A DNA stretch of 62,778 nt from an uncultured Cryomorphaceae bacterium (lineage in GTDB: Bacteria; Bacteroidota; Bacteroidia; Flavobacteriales; Schleiferiaceae), in the NCBI GenBank assembly GCA_937129395.1, contig CAKZNE010000155.1, positions 1 to 62,778 on the forward strand, in the 5' to 3' direction. The notes under the pieces were generated by a model that saw only the letters and a list, made by a program, of their open reading frames with translations, did not search any database and was not told the DNA's origin. Shown piece after piece: positions 50,214 through 60,202 of the stretch (position 1 is the first letter of the stretch; each line of letters opens with the position of its first letter). A program made the translations under genes and the position numbers.

Positions 50214-53200
50214 CTATTGTTTAACCACAATTTTTTCCACCCACACCTCATTTTGAGAGGAAATCTCAATAAAATATATCCCGGTTTCAGGTTTATTTAA
50301 ATCTATAATTTCTTTATGCCCTGCTGCTATATCGCCTAACTTTTTGAAATAAATCTCCTGGCCAAGGGAATTGAATACTCTAAGTCTGGCATCAACCATT
50401 TCGAATCCTTTAAACTCCATATTAAAACTTCCCTTCGATGGATTTGGAAAAATCAATAGCTCAGTTGACCTTATCCTTTCATTTAAAGATATCTCAGCAA
50501 TTACTATTGTTTCCGAATAGCTGCTTGTATCGCAGGGTCCATTTACTGTAAGCACCACTTGGTAAGAGCCATTTGCAGAATAGGAATGACTCGGATTTAA
50601 TCCAGTTCCGATCGGTGATGAGTCTCCAAAATCCCAAGAATAAGAAAGACCGTTTGTAGAACTTGAAGCATTAAAATCAATTTGGGCACTTGTAAGTCCA
50701 ATTGCCGATTGCAACCATGTGAAATTTGCTAAAGAGAAACTGGACAAAGTGGTATCTGCTATTAAAATTGGAGTTCCGAATCCACTTGAAACACAACTAT
50801 CGATAATATAAAAGTCGTACATCGTGTTTGGTAATAATCCATTAATTGTTTGTGGGCTGCTGGCCCCAATTAGCGGTGTCCCTGTGCCAAAAACAAAACC
50901 ATTTGTTCCATATTCAATATAAGAGTTAGTGGTTCCGGGATCAGAACTCCAATTAATAGTTACTGCTGTACATGTGCTCGTAGATCCAATATTGGAAGGA
51001 TCTGGGCAGCCGGGTAAAAATGAATGCACAATAACGGTATCGGTAAAAGTCCCACAGCCGTTGCTGTAGTTTGCTACATAAAGGAAAATTCCAGATGTAT
51101 TTTCTCCAATTCTTGTAAAAGGTGAATTACTTACCAATTGCAATGCTCCATTTACAACTTTGGACCAAGAAAATCCACTCAAATTTGACGGAAGGGGAAG
51201 GTTAACATTGGAATTAAGATTCCCTGGGTTTTGTATAGACTTCACCCACGAGTTTGCATTATTTTGATCCGGACCTTCCAACCTAATTCCCCATGAAGAC
51301 GTTCCAGAAATAGAATGACCAGACCAATCGGAAGTAGCAACACCAGAACTTATTGGAAATTGGAATCCGTCTCCGTATCCTACGGCGTCTATTATCCTAC
51401 CAAATGAATTTTTAAGAACCCTCCCGGTTAAGGCACCAGTAGAAATATTGCTAAAATGAGTTCCATTTCCATGATAATAAAAATTAGCTGGGCTTGGAAC
51501 ACTAGTACCTATTCCTGCAACAGCAATAATAGCTTGGCCACTTGCATTTAAGAATGTCCCTTTTGGAAAAGTATGGGTTCCTAACAAACCTGTGGTGGTC
51601 CATTGCTCCAGAGTAACACCTTCCAAATCCGACCCAGGAATTCCACTTATTTCTATATAATCATTTGCCAATAACCAAGAAGGCTTACCCCCGGCAGGCT
51701 CTCCTATTGAGCTTCCTGTATTGTGGCAAATCTCTGTAATAAAGAACTTTTGATTATTTAAAAAGCTACTTTCAACATTTAGGTCTACGGAATCCGACAA
51801 ACTATAAATAGAATCGCGTTTTGGATGCACTTCCCAGTTTCCTTCAATATTAAAAGTGGAATAAATCAAAGTGTCATTGCCCGAAAAACTATTATATAAA
51901 CTTGGTTCTATAAAGGCATTTAAAGTATAAATTCCTACTAGAGAAAAATCTACCGAAGCTTTCATTAATAAGGTATCTCCCAAAGCTAAGTTTCCAGAAT
52001 TTGAAATTATCGTTCCTCCTGAATTTATTGGTCCTGTTAATTGCCAATTGACCACCACACTATCTACCGCCATATTAATATTTTGGCCAGAATAATTGTG
52101 AATCTTTAAAAGAACAGTGTCATTTGGTGACAGGCATTCAGTGTAAACTAATTGTCCATCAACTAAACTTAAATCAGATTCGTACGGTGTATACTCATAA
52201 GCTCCAATATCTACACGAACAGAACCTGTTGCAGGCCTCATATTAAAATCAATATCATAATTAATTCCCAGTGAGGTATCGCCTTTGTCATTTGCGATGG
52301 TACCTAGGTTAATTCGCAAATCATCCGCCGCTTGAAAAACTGGATCTCCAAACAATGAACTATCGTTTATTCCCGTAACAGCTGTTTTCCATGAGTTTAA
52401 AGTTGAATAGGAATTGGAACCAAATTCAAAGGCATTCCCACTACTATTGGTATAATAAACATTGTAATCATAAAGTGCATTGGAGGGAACATGTGTGGTA
52501 TGTATCGCCTCACCCAAATCGGTGCTTACAATATTATTCACCATGTCAAAATTCTTATTAAAATTACCCTCCATGTGGATTCCTCTGTCTGTTCCAAAAA
52601 CGGAATTATGGTAAATATTAAAGTTTTTGGAGCTTTTAAAATAGATACCATATTTATCTCCAATAAACATATTATTTACCAAAAGGGATCGTACAGGAGC
52701 GCCTGTTTTATTGGCTCCATCCATATAAAGGCCATAATTCCCTCCATTAGTTTCATTTCCGCTAATTTCAAATTCATCAATATCTCCAAAGGTAAAGGCG
52801 TAAGAACTACTACCCGTAGTTTTTACCTTGTTGCCCCTTACCTTAACATCTTCGGTGTTGTACATCCTAAGACCATAGAAATACTGATCTGAAAAAACAT
52901 TACTGTCTATGGTAATATTGACACTCTTATTATTTGCCCCCTGGCCTAAAATAATAGTTCCATGATAACCGCCATATAAATAACAATTCTTCATTGTGAA
53001 ATTGCTAATGTTCTTTCCGCCTGAGGTTGTAGAAGTTGGAGATGAGGAGGCTACTATTATATTGCGATTGCTTGTGGTGGTGGTAGAACCAATAAAATTA
53101 ATCTTATCAAAAGTAATATGGCTGCAATCATTGTGCATCCACACCATTCTACTAGCAAAAGGTGCCATAATTGTGAAATTCACAAAACTCACATAGTGAG

Positions 53201-56200
53201 TACTGTCCAGTTCTATTCCAATTCCACTAAGGGAAAGGTCTCTAATTGTATCTGCCGAAACTGTTCCACCTACCAAGGAGATGGTATTTACAGCACTTGC
53301 ACCGTTAATATACTCCAAATCAAACAATGAATTATGCAATCCTCCCTGAAGATTTAGTACTACAGGACCATTAACGCCACAACCATTTAAAACGGAAATA
53401 GCAGAATCAAGGGTCTCAAAATCTGAACTAGGATTCCCTACAGTAAAAGTTCCAGAAATTGGGCCTGCGCATGGGGTTTGAAAACTATAAGGGCCAGCAA
53501 AATCAAACATATCGCAGTTATCACTTACATAAAATTGATACACTGTATTTGGGTTTAAACCAGTAGCGGTATAGCTGGTAGAGGTCGTACTTACAATTGT
53601 TCCTCCATTTGTAGTTCCCGACCCTTGAGAAAATCCGGCTGGACCAAACTCTACTCTAAATCCTGTTCCTGTTAAAGTTGACCAATTGAATGTTGCACCA
53701 CTTCCTGTAATGTTTGTTACGTTCAAATTCCAAGGTTTAGTACATGGCGGAATATCTTCAACTTGAATATCCTCTACATATAATAAGGTATGGTTAGGGG
53801 ATTGTCCGTGCATTAAAAAGATATATTCATCTGTGCCATTGTACCCTGATAAAGAATCCAAGTAAACTTCAAATTTTGTTAAATAAGAAACACTATCCGT
53901 TGTAATGGTATCTAGGATATTCATAAACCTAAGATCGTCTGGATAAGGGCTAGTTCCTACTATTACAGAACCTTTGGATCCAATGCCATTTGTTTTGGAA
54001 TAAAAACTTAGTTTCTTGTCGCTATTGGTTAGGTCAAGAATAGCAGGAGAAATTAAAACTATAGTATCGTTGCTAGCCATCGGACTATACATTCTAAAAT
54101 GCTGATTTCCATTTGGATTGCCCGAAGTTGAGGTATATCCGTAACCCGTATTGCCTGGTGCTTCCCAATAAGACCAACAGCTAGGTGGCGATGGGTTATT
54201 AGATGAGCCAGTTGCAGCAGCTTCAAAATCCTCAAGATAGGGAGTAGAAACTGGGCTGCAACCTGTACAAAACGGAATTGGTCCAAACCATTGACTCAAG
54301 CCAGCTGTACAACTGTCCTGAATATAAACATCATAACAAGTACCGGGGCTGAGGTTGGTTAATATCTGTGAGCCGTTTAAATTTCCATGAATTTTAGTAC
54401 CTGTACCTTGGATAAACCCAGCTTGACCGAATTCAATATTTGAAGCAAGCCCTTGTCCTTGATCCCAAGTTATTTGGGCTGTATTATGACCAATATGGCT
54501 ACTTTGAATATTTGAGGAAACAGCACAAAGGGAAACATCTGTTATTGAAATATCATCAATAAAAGCGTAGGTTCCTGTTGCTGATTTATCCAAAATGGCA
54601 ATATAATCATGGCTACCATTATAGCCATTAAGGGTAGAAATTTCAGTTTTAAAATAAGCATAGGTGGTGCTATTTCCTACCTGGAAAGTATCTAGTGGAA
54701 CAAAAGTGTTTAAGTCCAAAGGGCTTTTTACGGTTCCTATAATTAATACTACATCGTGAATGGCATAAGGATGACGGCTCCTCGCCCACAGTCCAATTTC
54801 CTTATCACCATTGGTTAAACCCTGAATACCAGGCGAAACTAATCCCATTAGATCATTTGTTAATGGATTGTCGTTCGTATAGGTATAAAAATAATTACTC
54901 CCGTTGTTGGCGTCACCTGGAATATCGTGAGTAAACCCGTATCCATTACCGGTACTGGTATGCACAAAATCCCAACAGTCTGGTTGAGAGGGATTAATAT
55001 TTGTTCCTGGCAAAGAGTTTTCAAAACCCTCATTTATAGGAGTTGGAAAATAATCACAAAGAGTACAGAAGGTTATTGGTCCAACCCAAGGGCCATACCC
55101 ATTGCTACAACTATCTCTTATGAAAGCTTCATAACATAATTCACTCGCTAAGGGAGGGAAGTCAAAACTTCCGTTTAATCCGCCATAAATCGTTCCTGTT
55201 CCTTGTGAAAATCCAGTGGGGCCAAATTCCACTTGTTGAGAAATCCCCTGTCCAGGGGTCCATGTTAGCGTCGCTCCAGAATTAGTGATATTTCCGATTG
55301 TAATATTAGTGGAAGGCAAGCAAGCTGGGGCATCACTAAATTGAATATCATCCAAAAGATATTGATCGTTACCATCGGACAAATCGAAAAACGCCACATA
55401 TTCATGAGTACCATTATAACCATTTCCTGATGTAAGTAAAACTGTAAAATGCTGATAGCTTGTATTGTTTCCAATAGAGATTGTATCCATTGGCACAAAT
55501 GTGTTTAACATATTATGCCCCGCAACAGTACCCACTACAAATTTCACATCATAACTCGAACTAACAGAACGACTTCTTGCCCAAAAATCAACTTGTTTAT
55601 TTACAGTTGACATGTTTGCGATTTGGGGACTTACAAAAGCCATAGAATCACCATCGGCTAAATGGGAGCCCGTAAAAAATCTAAAGGCATTCCCAGTTCC
55701 ACCCCTAGCAAAACCAGAAGCGTAGGTGCTACCACCATAATTATAAGCCCAACCAGATGCCCCGGAGGACAATTCAAAATTCCAGCAATTTGGTTCACCA
55801 GGGTTGGATGTTGAACCAGTTGGGGAAGAGTCGAAGGACTCTGTAAATGGCGTAGACATTGGTCCGCAAGAGGTTAAAAAAGACCCTACACTTGTAGTAT
55901 CGCTCAAACCGTTAGCTCCACAATTAGCTGTTACATAAACATCATATTCTGTATTTCCGAAAAGACCCGAAAAGGAATAACTATTTCCGGTTGCGCTAAA
56001 ACTCCCAAGAGTCCCAATAGGATCACCTTTGAGGCTGTAATAGACCGTAAAATTGGAACTACTACCAGCATAATTCCAATTGGCTGTAGCTGTGGACCCA
56101 CCTATATTATTAAATGTGAGATTTGTTGGTTCTGGGCAAAGTTTTGTTGTTTTAAAGCTCAGTGGGTTTGCATAGGAAACGGAATCTGTACCATTGCTAC

Positions 56201-56987
56201 AAACTTCTCCTAAGTAGTATTCGTAATCTGAATTTAAAGTTAATCCGGTTAAATAAACAGGAGGTTGCGTTCCTGTCAAAGACCCCGAAACAATGGTTCC
56301 AGAACCGGGACTAAAACCTGCAAGTCCGTATTCCAACCAATATGAAGAATTTCCTGAGCCAGGTAACCAATTAATTTTAGCATTGGTTGCTGTAATACTA
56401 TCAACGGAAGCTAAAGTAGGAGGGTTTGCGCAAGACCCAGTAACATTCAATTGGTAAATAATGGAACCAACAAAACCTCTTGGATCATTTGCCATATTTG
56501 GGATAGAGCCTCCAAAACCAGTTGTTGGTCCACCTGCTCTCAACACCGCGTGTGTGCCATTAAAAAAATCAGGAACAAGGGGTGTAGATCCGCTTCCAGA
56601 ATAGTTTGTGCTACCCGCAAGAACAATTCCCACTTTGCTTCCTCCAGGAATTAAAAGTGGGTTGAAATTTAATAAAGGTGCAACACCATTTACCAAAGTT
56701 CCTATTGTTACAGAAGATTGGTAAATAGACCATCCGTTGGCTGCGGTAACCGTTAACCGATCCCCAGCTTTTCCGTCTACTCCGCCCCATCTTATCCAAA
56801 CATCTGCTGTGGTTGTGGTTGCTTTAAAGGCATTTAAAATTCCTGTGAGCATTATTGAGGAATTGGCTTCCACTTCTAGGGAAACCCCACTAGCGCTATT
56901 ATTTGCTGGAAAAGTAGTAGTGATTGTGTCTTGAGCATTGAGTCCAAGGACACTTAGTAACAGAAGGAATGAGTAAATTAACTTCAT
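50214..56987 (-). CDS. large multidomain T9SS type A surface protein (FN3, MAM-like, beta-helix, lamin-tail, PKD)
   Basis: 2257 residues. Signal peptide ~1-18 (LLLLSVLGLNAQ). A ~160-residue beta-sandwich is followed by FN3-like domains with repeated (F/Y)GxxGFxxGxGT motifs, and three jelly-roll units starting TPFTESFD, TPINEGFE and TPYLEDFE near residues 385, 652 and 924. A right-handed beta-helix (about 1177-1605) ends in VDIGAYEYTP, the motif that ends modules of the giant neighbour gene. A lamin-tail (LTD) domain (~1746-1915: FFITEICHN, NDYIEISG) precedes a PKD domain (WDFGDSS near 2116) and a type A sorting domain (LLIFPNPSKGS ... VEKIVVKQ). Likely an adhesin or glycan-binding surface protein; enzymatic residues are not evident. 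Its promoter region is shared with the NarL-type kinase operon. Confidence 0.9.
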   Translation of the reverse strand: MKLIYSFLLLLSVLGLNAQDTITTTFPANNSASGVSLEVEANSSIMLTGILNAFKATTTTADVWIRWGGVDGKAGDRLTVTAANGWSIYQSSVTIGTLVNGVAPLLNFNPLLIPGGSKVGIVLAGSTNYSGSGSTPLVPDFFNGTHAVLRAGGPTTGFGGSIPNMANDPRGFVGSIIYQLNVTGSCANPPTLASVDSITATNAKINWLPGSGNSSYWLEYGLAGFSPGSGTIVSGSLTGTQPPVYLTGLTLNSDYEYYLGEVCSNGTDSVSYANPLSFKTTKLCPEPTNLTFNNIGGSTATANWNYAGSSSNFTVYYSLKGDPIGTLGSFSATGNSYSFSGLFGNTEYDVYVTANCGANGLSDTTSVGSFLTSCGPMSTPFTESFDSSPTGSTSNPGEPNCWNFELSSGASGWAYNYGGSTYASGFARGGTGNAFRFFTGSHLADGDSMAFVSPQIANMSTVNKQVDFWARSRSVSSSYDVKFVVGTVAGHNMLNTFVPMDTISIGNNTSYQHFTVLLTSGNGYNGTHEYVAFFDLSDGNDQYLLDDIQFSDAPACLPSTNITIGNITNSGATLTWTPGQGISQQVEFGPTGFSQGTGTIYGGLNGSFDFPPLASELCYEAFIRDSCSNGYGPWVGPITFCTLCDYFPTPINEGFENSLPGTNINPSQPDCWDFVHTSTGNGYGFTHDIPGDANNGSNYFYTYTNDNPLTNDLMGLVSPGIQGLTNGDKEIGLWARSRHPYAIHDVVLIIGTVKSPLDLNTFVPLDTFQVGNSTTYAYFKTEISTLNGYNGSHDYIAILDKSATGTYAFIDDISITDVSLCAVSSNIQSSHIGHNTAQITWDQGQGLASNIEFGQAGFIQGTGTKIHGNLNGSQILTNLSPGTCYDVYIQDSCTAGLSQWFGPIPFCTGCSPVSTPYLEDFEAAATGSSNNPSPPSCWSYWEAPGNTGYGYTSTSGNPNGNQHFRMYSPMASNDTIVLISPAILDLTNSDKKLSFYSKTNGIGSKGSVIVGTSPYPDDLRFMNILDTITTDSVSYLTKFEVYLDSLSGYNGTDEYIFLMHGQSPNHTLLYVEDIQVEDIPPCTKPWNLNVTNITGSGATFNWSTLTGTGFRVEFGPAGFSQGSGTTNGGTIVSTTSTSYTATGLNPNTVYQFYVSDNCDMFDFAGPYSFQTPCAGPISGTFTVGNPSSDFETLDSAISVLNGCGVNGPVVLNLQGGLHNSLFDLEYINGASAVNTISLVGGTVSADTIRDLSLSGIGIELDSTHYVSFVNFTIMAPFASRMVWMHNDCSHITFDKINFIGSTTTTSNRNIIVASSSPTSTTSGGKNISNFTMKNCYLYGGYHGTIILGQGANNKSVNITIDSNVFSDQYFYGLRMYNTEDVKVRGNKVKTTGSSSYAFTFGDIDEFEISGNETNGGNYGLYMDGANKTGAPVRSLLVNNMFIGDKYGIYFKSSKNFNIYHNSVFGTDRGIHMEGNFNKNFDMVNNIVSTDLGEAIHTTHVPSNALYDYNVYYTNSSGNAFEFGSNSYSTLNSWKTAVTGINDSSLFGDPVFQAADDLRINLGTIANDKGDTSLGINYDIDFNMRPATGSVRVDIGAYEYTPYESDLSLVDGQLVYTECLSPNDTVLLKIHNYSGQNINMAVDSVVVNWQLTGPINSGGTIISNSGNLALGDTLLMKASVDFSLVGIYTLNAFIEPSLYNSFSGNDTLIYSTFNIEGNWEVHPKRDSIYSLSDSVDLNVESSFLNNQKFFITEICHNTGSSIGEPAGGKPSWLLANDYIEISGIPGSDLEGVTLEQWTTTGLLGTHTFPKGTFLNASGQAIIAVAGIGTSVPSPANFYYHGNGTHFSNISTGALTGRVLKNSFGRIIDAVGYGDGFQFPISSGVATSDWSGHSISGTSSWGIRLEGPDQNNANSWVKSIQNPGNLNSNVNLPLPSNLSGFSWSKVVNGALQLVSNSPFTRIGENTSGIFLYVANYSNGCGTFTDTVIVHSFLPGCPDPSNIGSTSTCTAVTINWSSDPGTTNSYIEYGTNGFVFGTGTPLIGASSPQTINGLLPNTMYDFYIIDSCVSSGFGTPILIADTTLSSFSLANFTWLQSAIGLTSAQIDFNASSSTNGLSYSWDFGDSSPIGTGLNPSHSYSANGSYQVVLTVNGPCDTSSYSETIVIAEISLNERIRSTELLIFPNPSKGSFNMEFKGFEMVDARLRVFNSLGQEIYFKKLGDIAAGHKEIIDLNKPETGIYFIEISSQNEVWVEKIVVKQ

Positions 56988-57472
56988 CTTTTTATTTTGG
57001 TATTATTAATAATCCGATAAACTATTGAGGTTTCAATCGGAAAGCGAACTTCAAAATCCCTATTTCTTAGGTCCTGAAAATTTGATTTTGAAGCATTAAA
57101 AATTCTTTTTGAAAATTAGAATACTCCATTATCTAAGCTTCTACAAATTTTAACTATTCCTAGCGCAACGGCAATCAGGAAGAAACTGTAATTACCTAGG
57201 GTATTTACCCTAATCACCCTAAATAAAGAACTTTAATAGCTCTTTAAAAGTTTTGGAATTGTTAATTTCAAGCCCGATCAAAAATTTAAACTTTCGGTTC
57301 GGTCATTAATTAGAATACTAATTTAGCAGTTTCTACAATTCTAGAATCGAAAAATTAAAGTTTGACCTAGGAAATTATACCCCAATTATTTTATCTCCTT
57401 TTTAAAAGAGGAGCCCAATAATTTAAATACAATATTGTTTTTTAAAACATTGGAAAAATAAAACGAACACCC
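56988..57472. promoter_or_regulatory. 485-bp divergent intergenic region
   Basis: It lies between the 2257-residue surface-protein gene (-) and the kinase operon (+). It holds a perfect palindrome (57197-57212) followed by a half site CACCCTAA; the remainder is AT-rich without further recognisable elements. Confidence 0.5.
57197..57212. promoter_or_regulatory. 7-2-7 palindrome, candidate response-regulator site
   Basis: TAGGGTA-TT-TACCCTA is perfectly symmetric with two 7-bp arms and a 2-bp spacer, the geometry NarL-type regulators use. A related half site CACCCTAA begins 4 bp after it. It is 261 bp from the kinase start and 210 bp from the surface-protein start. Confidence 0.45.
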
Positions 57473-59488
57473 ATGAGAGCTCCAAAATTCATTTTGTTTT
57501 TTTTCCTACTCCTGCTGTTATCATCACATAGAGTTTCGGCAGAAAATGTTGAAGATCTGGAAAGCGAAATTCGAAAAATTCATTCTTCTGTTGAAAAAAT
57601 GATCAACTATTCGCCAGATAGTTCCATTCTTATTTTGAATTTGGCTGTGGAAAAAATAAAACTCCTCAACCAACCACAGCTGGAAAAAAGTCTATTAGCC
57701 GAAAACCACTTACGAAAGGCTGATTATTGGAGCGGCTTTGATGTAGACACATCCATTTTTTATCTCAACAAAGCCAACCGATATTATTTACAATATGTGG
57801 ATCATAAAAAATTAGCTGAGATCTATATTCTAAAAGGCCAATTGGTAAAAATAAAAGGGAATTACGAGCAATGTACATTTTATGAAGCACTGCCAAATTT
57901 CGACACAGCATTAGTTCATGCTAAAAAATACGACCAACCCGATCTACTATCTTTTGTTTATTACGAAAAAGCCTTTACACTTCAATTGGCTGCTCTATGG
58001 CAGCAAAGTTTTGAAAATGCGATTCAATCTCTTCACTTTGCTATACTTTCCAAAGATTCCTTAAACATGGCAACCTCCTACTTTTTAATGGGGAGAATCT
58101 ACCATCATTTTGGTCTTTTTAATTCTTCAGAAACTTATATCTCCAAATCAATTGATTACGGTTCGGGAATGTTTAAAATATATTCCATTATACATATTTA
58201 TGCGGATGTACTTCTGCAAAATGCCAAAGTGGATTTGGCAATGGAAAATTACCAAAGGACGCTTGATATTTGTTTGGAAAAAAAAGATTTTAAAAAGGCC
58301 ATTACCATTTACACCAATATTGGCCAGTCGAAATTTAAAAGAGGGGATTTTAAAGGTGCTGAAGAGAATTATTTCTCGATGAAAAAACTCTCGGAAATGG
58401 AAAATTATCAATCTTCTTTTACTCAACTATTTTCTGCTCAAATGCAGCACTATTGGAAAAATGAAAAATTGGCAAAAGAGAATTTAGCACAGTTTAAAAA
58501 ATTGTCCAAAAATTTTGTTGCAAGGCCCCACACGGTTGACATGTACAAAGAAGCGGCAGATTTATTCGCCGCCATGGGAAATACAGATGAATCTGCTTTT
58601 TACTATAAAAAATGGGGATTGAAGAAAGACAGTATTTACACCACAACAAGTAGGTTGCAATTGAATGATTTGGAAAAGATGTTTCTTACTGAAAGAAGGA
58701 AAAACGGTGAAATTTCATTAAAAAATAGCGAGCTCAGTTCCAGTAGAAACCGACAAGCTACGCTCGGTATTTTATTAATTTTACTGAGCACTATTGGCGG
58801 TGGCTTTATTTACTTTATCCGAATGCGAGGTTTAAAAGAAAACCAAGCTTTAAAATTCGCTTTGAAAGAGAAGCAAATTGAGGAATTTATAAAAGCACAA
58901 GAAACGGAAAGGCAAAGACTAGCTAGGGAATTACACGATGGTGTTGGACAATCATTAGCCGCTTTAAAAATGCAGCTGCAATTCGATGAAAATCCAAAAG
59001 CAAATAACACGGCACTTAAAAGGGTGGATGATATTTGCAAGGAGGTTCGTTCTCTTTCTCATCAAATGATGCCCATGGTTTTGAAAGAAAATGGAATCAA
59101 ATCGGCTATTGAACAATTAGTTGAGCTGAGTTTTTCTGCCACACCGATAGAAATTGACTTTGTGAGTACGGGCTTGCAAAATAGGTTGACAGACAATATT
59201 GAGATTCACATTTACCGAATTACCCAAGAATTGATCACCAATATTTTGAAACATTCCCAGGCTTCCAAGGTGGGAATCCAGATTTTGAAACGTGGAAATA
59301 TTTTATTGTTGATTGTTGAGGATAATGGGATTGGAGTGAATTCTGGAGATAAAAACCAGGGAATTGGGCTCAGTAATATTCAAGCTCGTTTGGAATCCCT
59401 GGGCGGTGAATTGCAAATTCAATCTTCGGAGGAGGAAGGCACTTTTATTCGTGTTTCTATTCCTTTAAAAACAGGTTCAAACTTTTAA
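57473..59488 (+). CDS. TPR-containing sensor histidine kinase, NarL/HisKA_3 type
   Basis: 671 residues. Signal peptide ~1-23 (FFFLLLLLSSHRVSA), then a periplasmic helical region of TPR-like repeats (~90-390), one membrane segment (~427-448, LGILLILLSTIGGGFIYFI), a HisKA_3 dimerisation domain with H488 in RQRLARELHDGVGQ, and a HATPase_c domain (TQELITNILKHS N box, VEDNGIGV, GIGLSNIQARLESLGG). This is a common Bacteroidota sensor form; the TPR domain may sense protein partners or cell-envelope state. It is 9 bp before its response regulator and phosphorylates it presumably. Confidence 0.92.
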   Translation: MRAPKFILFFFLLLLLSSHRVSAENVEDLESEIRKIHSSVEKMINYSPDSSILILNLAVEKIKLLNQPQLEKSLLAENHLRKADYWSGFDVDTSIFYLNKANRYYLQYVDHKKLAEIYILKGQLVKIKGNYEQCTFYEALPNFDTALVHAKKYDQPDLLSFVYYEKAFTLQLAALWQQSFENAIQSLHFAILSKDSLNMATSYFLMGRIYHHFGLFNSSETYISKSIDYGSGMFKIYSIIHIYADVLLQNAKVDLAMENYQRTLDICLEKKDFKKAITIYTNIGQSKFKRGDFKGAEENYFSMKKLSEMENYQSSFTQLFSAQMQHYWKNEKLAKENLAQFKKLSKNFVARPHTVDMYKEAADLFAAMGNTDESAFYYKKWGLKKDSIYTTTSRLQLNDLEKMFLTERRKNGEISLKNSELSSSRNRQATLGILLILLSTIGGGFIYFIRMRGLKENQALKFALKEKQIEEFIKAQETERQRLARELHDGVGQSLAALKMQLQFDENPKANNTALKRVDDICKEVRSLSHQMMPMVLKENGIKSAIEQLVELSFSATPIEIDFVSTGLQNRLTDNIEIHIYRITQELITNILKHSQASKVGIQILKRGNILLLIVEDNGIGVNSGDKNQGIGLSNIQARLESLGGELQIQSSEEEGTFIRVSIPLKTGSNF

Positions 59489-59497
59489 TTTTATAGT

Positions 59498-60136
59498 ATG
59501 TATTCGATAGTTCTTGCGGAAGATCATAACCTAATTATTGAAGGTTATAAAATGCTGATTAATAAAATTGACAACTTGGAAATTGTTGCTACTGCTTTTG
59601 ATGGTCAACAAGCCATGGATGCAGTAGAAAAACACAGGCCCGATTTTTTAATTTTGGATTTGCATATGCCTAAAGTAAATGGCCTTGATGCCTTGGCCTA
59701 TTTTTCTGAAAAATTCCCGGATACAAAGGTTATTATAATAAGCATGTTTGGTGATGCTGCCATGCATAAAGAAGTGGTTCGCTTAGGAGCAAAAGGCTAT
59801 TTATTAAAAAACTCCGACAAAGAAGAATTCCTTTTAGCCATTAATTTGGTAATGAAAGGGAAGAGCTATTATAGCTCTGCGATTTTTGAAGAATTCACAA
59901 AATCTCCGGCTCTACCAGGGGCATCACCTGTAATTCCTTTGGTTCGATTAACAGGGCGTGAAGAGGAAATTCTTACCCTTATTGCAAAGGGATATACCAA
60001 TAAGGAAATTGCAGAACAATTAATTGTAAGTCATAAAACTATAGATTCTCACCGAACCAATTTGATGAAAAAAATTGATGTTCATAATGTCACAGGATTG
60101 GTGAAATACGCTTTGGCTAATGGTTATGATGTGTAA
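59498..60136 (+). CDS. NarL/FixJ-family response regulator
   Basis: 212 residues. Receiver domain 1-~120 with E8/D9, D54 (FLILDLHMP), S in IISMF and K in GYLLKNSD. C-terminal LuxR-type HTH (~148-212: LTGREEEILTLIAKGYTNKEI, KTIDSHRTNLMKKI). Cognate of the TPR kinase just upstream. Likely binding candidates include the 7-2-7 palindrome upstream of the operon. Confidence 0.94.
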   Translation: MYSIVLAEDHNLIIEGYKMLINKIDNLEIVATAFDGQQAMDAVEKHRPDFLILDLHMPKVNGLDALAYFSEKFPDTKVIIISMFGDAAMHKEVVRLGAKGYLLKNSDKEEFLLAINLVMKGKSYYSSAIFEEFTKSPALPGASPVIPLVRLTGREEEILTLIAKGYTNKEIAEQLIVSHKTIDSHRTNLMKKIDVHNVTGLVKYALANGYDV

Positions 60137-60202
60137 TTTTAAGAATTTTGCACCTGAAGGATATTTGACTTCTTAAAATAGCCATTACCTTTAGAGCATC
60201 TT

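Noticed and set aside
52491..52892. 133-codon plus-strand frame inside the 2257-residue gene
   Set aside because: Antisense shadow of a well-supported gene with no start signal or domain.
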